DNA of 64,000 nucleotides from Williamwhitmania taraxaci (GTDB lineage: Bacteria; Bacteroidota; Bacteroidia; Bacteroidales; Williamwhitmaniaceae): positions 1 through 64,000 of the forward strand of contig NZ_FMYP01000003.1 in NCBI RefSeq assembly GCF_900096565.1. Reading direction: 5' to 3'. This document shows, piece by piece, positions 63,426 through 64,000 of this stretch. Made by a program: the position numbers and the translations under genes. The notes under the pieces were generated by a model. That model searched no databases, was not told where the DNA came from, and worked only from the letters and a program-made list of their open reading frames with translations. Within the stretch, counting starts at the first letter, position 1, and the number at the start of each line of letters is the position of its first letter.

Positions 63426-64000
63426 ATGAACTTACAAGAAATATGTTCCCAAGTTGTTTCCCTCCAGCAAGAGGTGAGCATCTTTATGAAAACAGAAAGA
63501 TTATCGTTTTCACAGAGCAACATTGAGGTTAAAGGCTTGCACGACTTTGTTTCTTACGTAGACAAGGAATCGGAAAAACGAATTATCGAAAGGCTAAAAA
63601 ACATTTTGCCAGGGAGCACCTTTCTTGCAGAAGAAGGGACCGTTGCACGGGAAGACGGAGATTACCTCTGGATTATAGACCCATTAGATGGAACCACCAA
63701 CTACATCCATGGAATCTCGCCCTACGCCATAAGCATTGCGTTAATGCATCAGGATCGGCTCATTCTGGGTGCCGTTATGGAATGCTCTCTTAACGAGTGT
63801 TTTTATGCGTGGGAAGGTAGTCCGGCCTACCTAAATGGTAAAGAGATATCCGTTTCCAATTCAGCCGAAATAAAAGATGCCTTCGTGGCCACGGGGTTTC
63901 CCTACTACGATTTCTCCCAAATGGAAGCATTCAAAACGTCCCTCGAATATTTTATGCGTGAATCGCATGGAATAAGAAGGCTTGGTTCCGCAGCCACCGA
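63426..64000 (+). CDS. inositol monophosphatase family protein, partial
   Basis: Starting 1 nt after the mtaB stop at the ATG at 63426, 191 codons are open to the window edge. The metal-binding motifs are present: LAEEGTV and IDPLDGTTNYIHGISPYA (Asp-Pro-x-Asp-Gly-Thr); the third, near WxAA, lies beyond the edge or just at it. The family hydrolyses inositol or related sugar phosphates, or 3'-phosphoadenosine phosphate (CysQ); which one cannot be said here. Confidence 0.9.
   Translation, partial: MNLQEICSQVVSLQQEVSIFMKTERLSFSQSNIEVKGLHDFVSYVDKESEKRIIERLKNILPGSTFLAEEGTVAREDGDYLWIIDPLDGTTNYIHGISPYAISIALMHQDRLILGAVMECSLNECFYAWEGSPAYLNGKEISVSNSAEIKDAFVATGFPYYDFSQMEAFKTSLEYFMRESHGIRRLGSAAT

Overview
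The window looks like chromosome from a member of the Bacteroidota, most likely an anaerobic or microaerophilic Bacteroidales-type organism. The reasons are: several upstream regions carry the phylum-specific TTTG-N18-21-TAnnTTTG promoter; there is a secreted subtilase with a type IX secretion C-terminal domain; a SusC-like TonB-dependent receptor starts with a carboxypeptidase-regulatory-like domain; two-component kinases have N-terminal TPR repeats; and a hybrid-cluster protein is present. Base composition is moderately AT-rich and almost all genes look intact. No prophage, rRNA operon or CRISPR array is visible.

Layout. 1-1.2 kb: the N-terminus of an IS30-type transposase running off the left edge, a 177-nt G-free pyrimidine-rich repeat, and tRNA-Met. 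1.2-7.2 kb: a forward cluster with an LptF/LptG permease, two glycosyltransferases, ribBA and fmt. 7.3-12 kb: a LysM glucosaminidase, cytidine deaminase, a REC-PAS-adenylate cyclase, and a panB/pseudouridine-synthase operon. 12.3-23.6 kb: dnaK, a MORN-repeat protein, a T9SS subtilase, then xseA and xseB separated by two paralogous TPR histidine kinases. 23.7-30 kb: aspartase fused to a cyclic-nucleotide-binding-type domain, then a divergent three-gene module made of a trypsin-fold protein with a degenerate catalytic triad, an unrecognised protein and a large STAND/NACHT-type NTPase. 30-32.6 kb: a BadF-type (GlcNAc kinase-like) kinase with an oligopeptide-binding lipoprotein. 32.8-38 kb: a Crp/Fnr regulator divergent from a ferredoxin-like protein and hybrid-cluster protein (nitrosative stress), two cupins and a DUF2807-like protein. 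38-42.1 kb: a thiamine salvage operon (TPP riboswitch, TonB receptor, PnuC-type transporter, thiamine pyrophosphokinase). 42.2-47.6 kb: thioredoxin, CCA-adding enzyme, endonuclease/phosphatase, beta-helix lipoprotein, GNAT. 47.7-54.6 kb: a tripartite-type efflux operon (adaptor, ATPase, two unknown small proteins, TolC) with no permease gene, divergent from an NtrC-type regulator/kinase pair and sharing a perfect 16-bp palindrome. 54.6-55.7 kb: a gene-free stretch with a 21-bp-period tandem array and two tRNA-Val genes. 55.7-64 kb: folC, phoH, a SixA-ppk1-ppx polyphosphate cluster, mtaB and a partial inositol monophosphatase.

Most of the window is housekeeping. The parts that deserve follow-up are the pseudo-trypsin/unknown/STAND module (25.7-30.0 kb), the permease-less efflux operon with its two small unknown proteins and shared palindrome (47.7-54.6 kb), the cyclic-nucleotide-domain aspartase in the same neighbourhood as an adenylate cyclase, the kinase pair lodged between xseA and xseB, and the two unusual repeat tracts (462-638 and 54941-55257).
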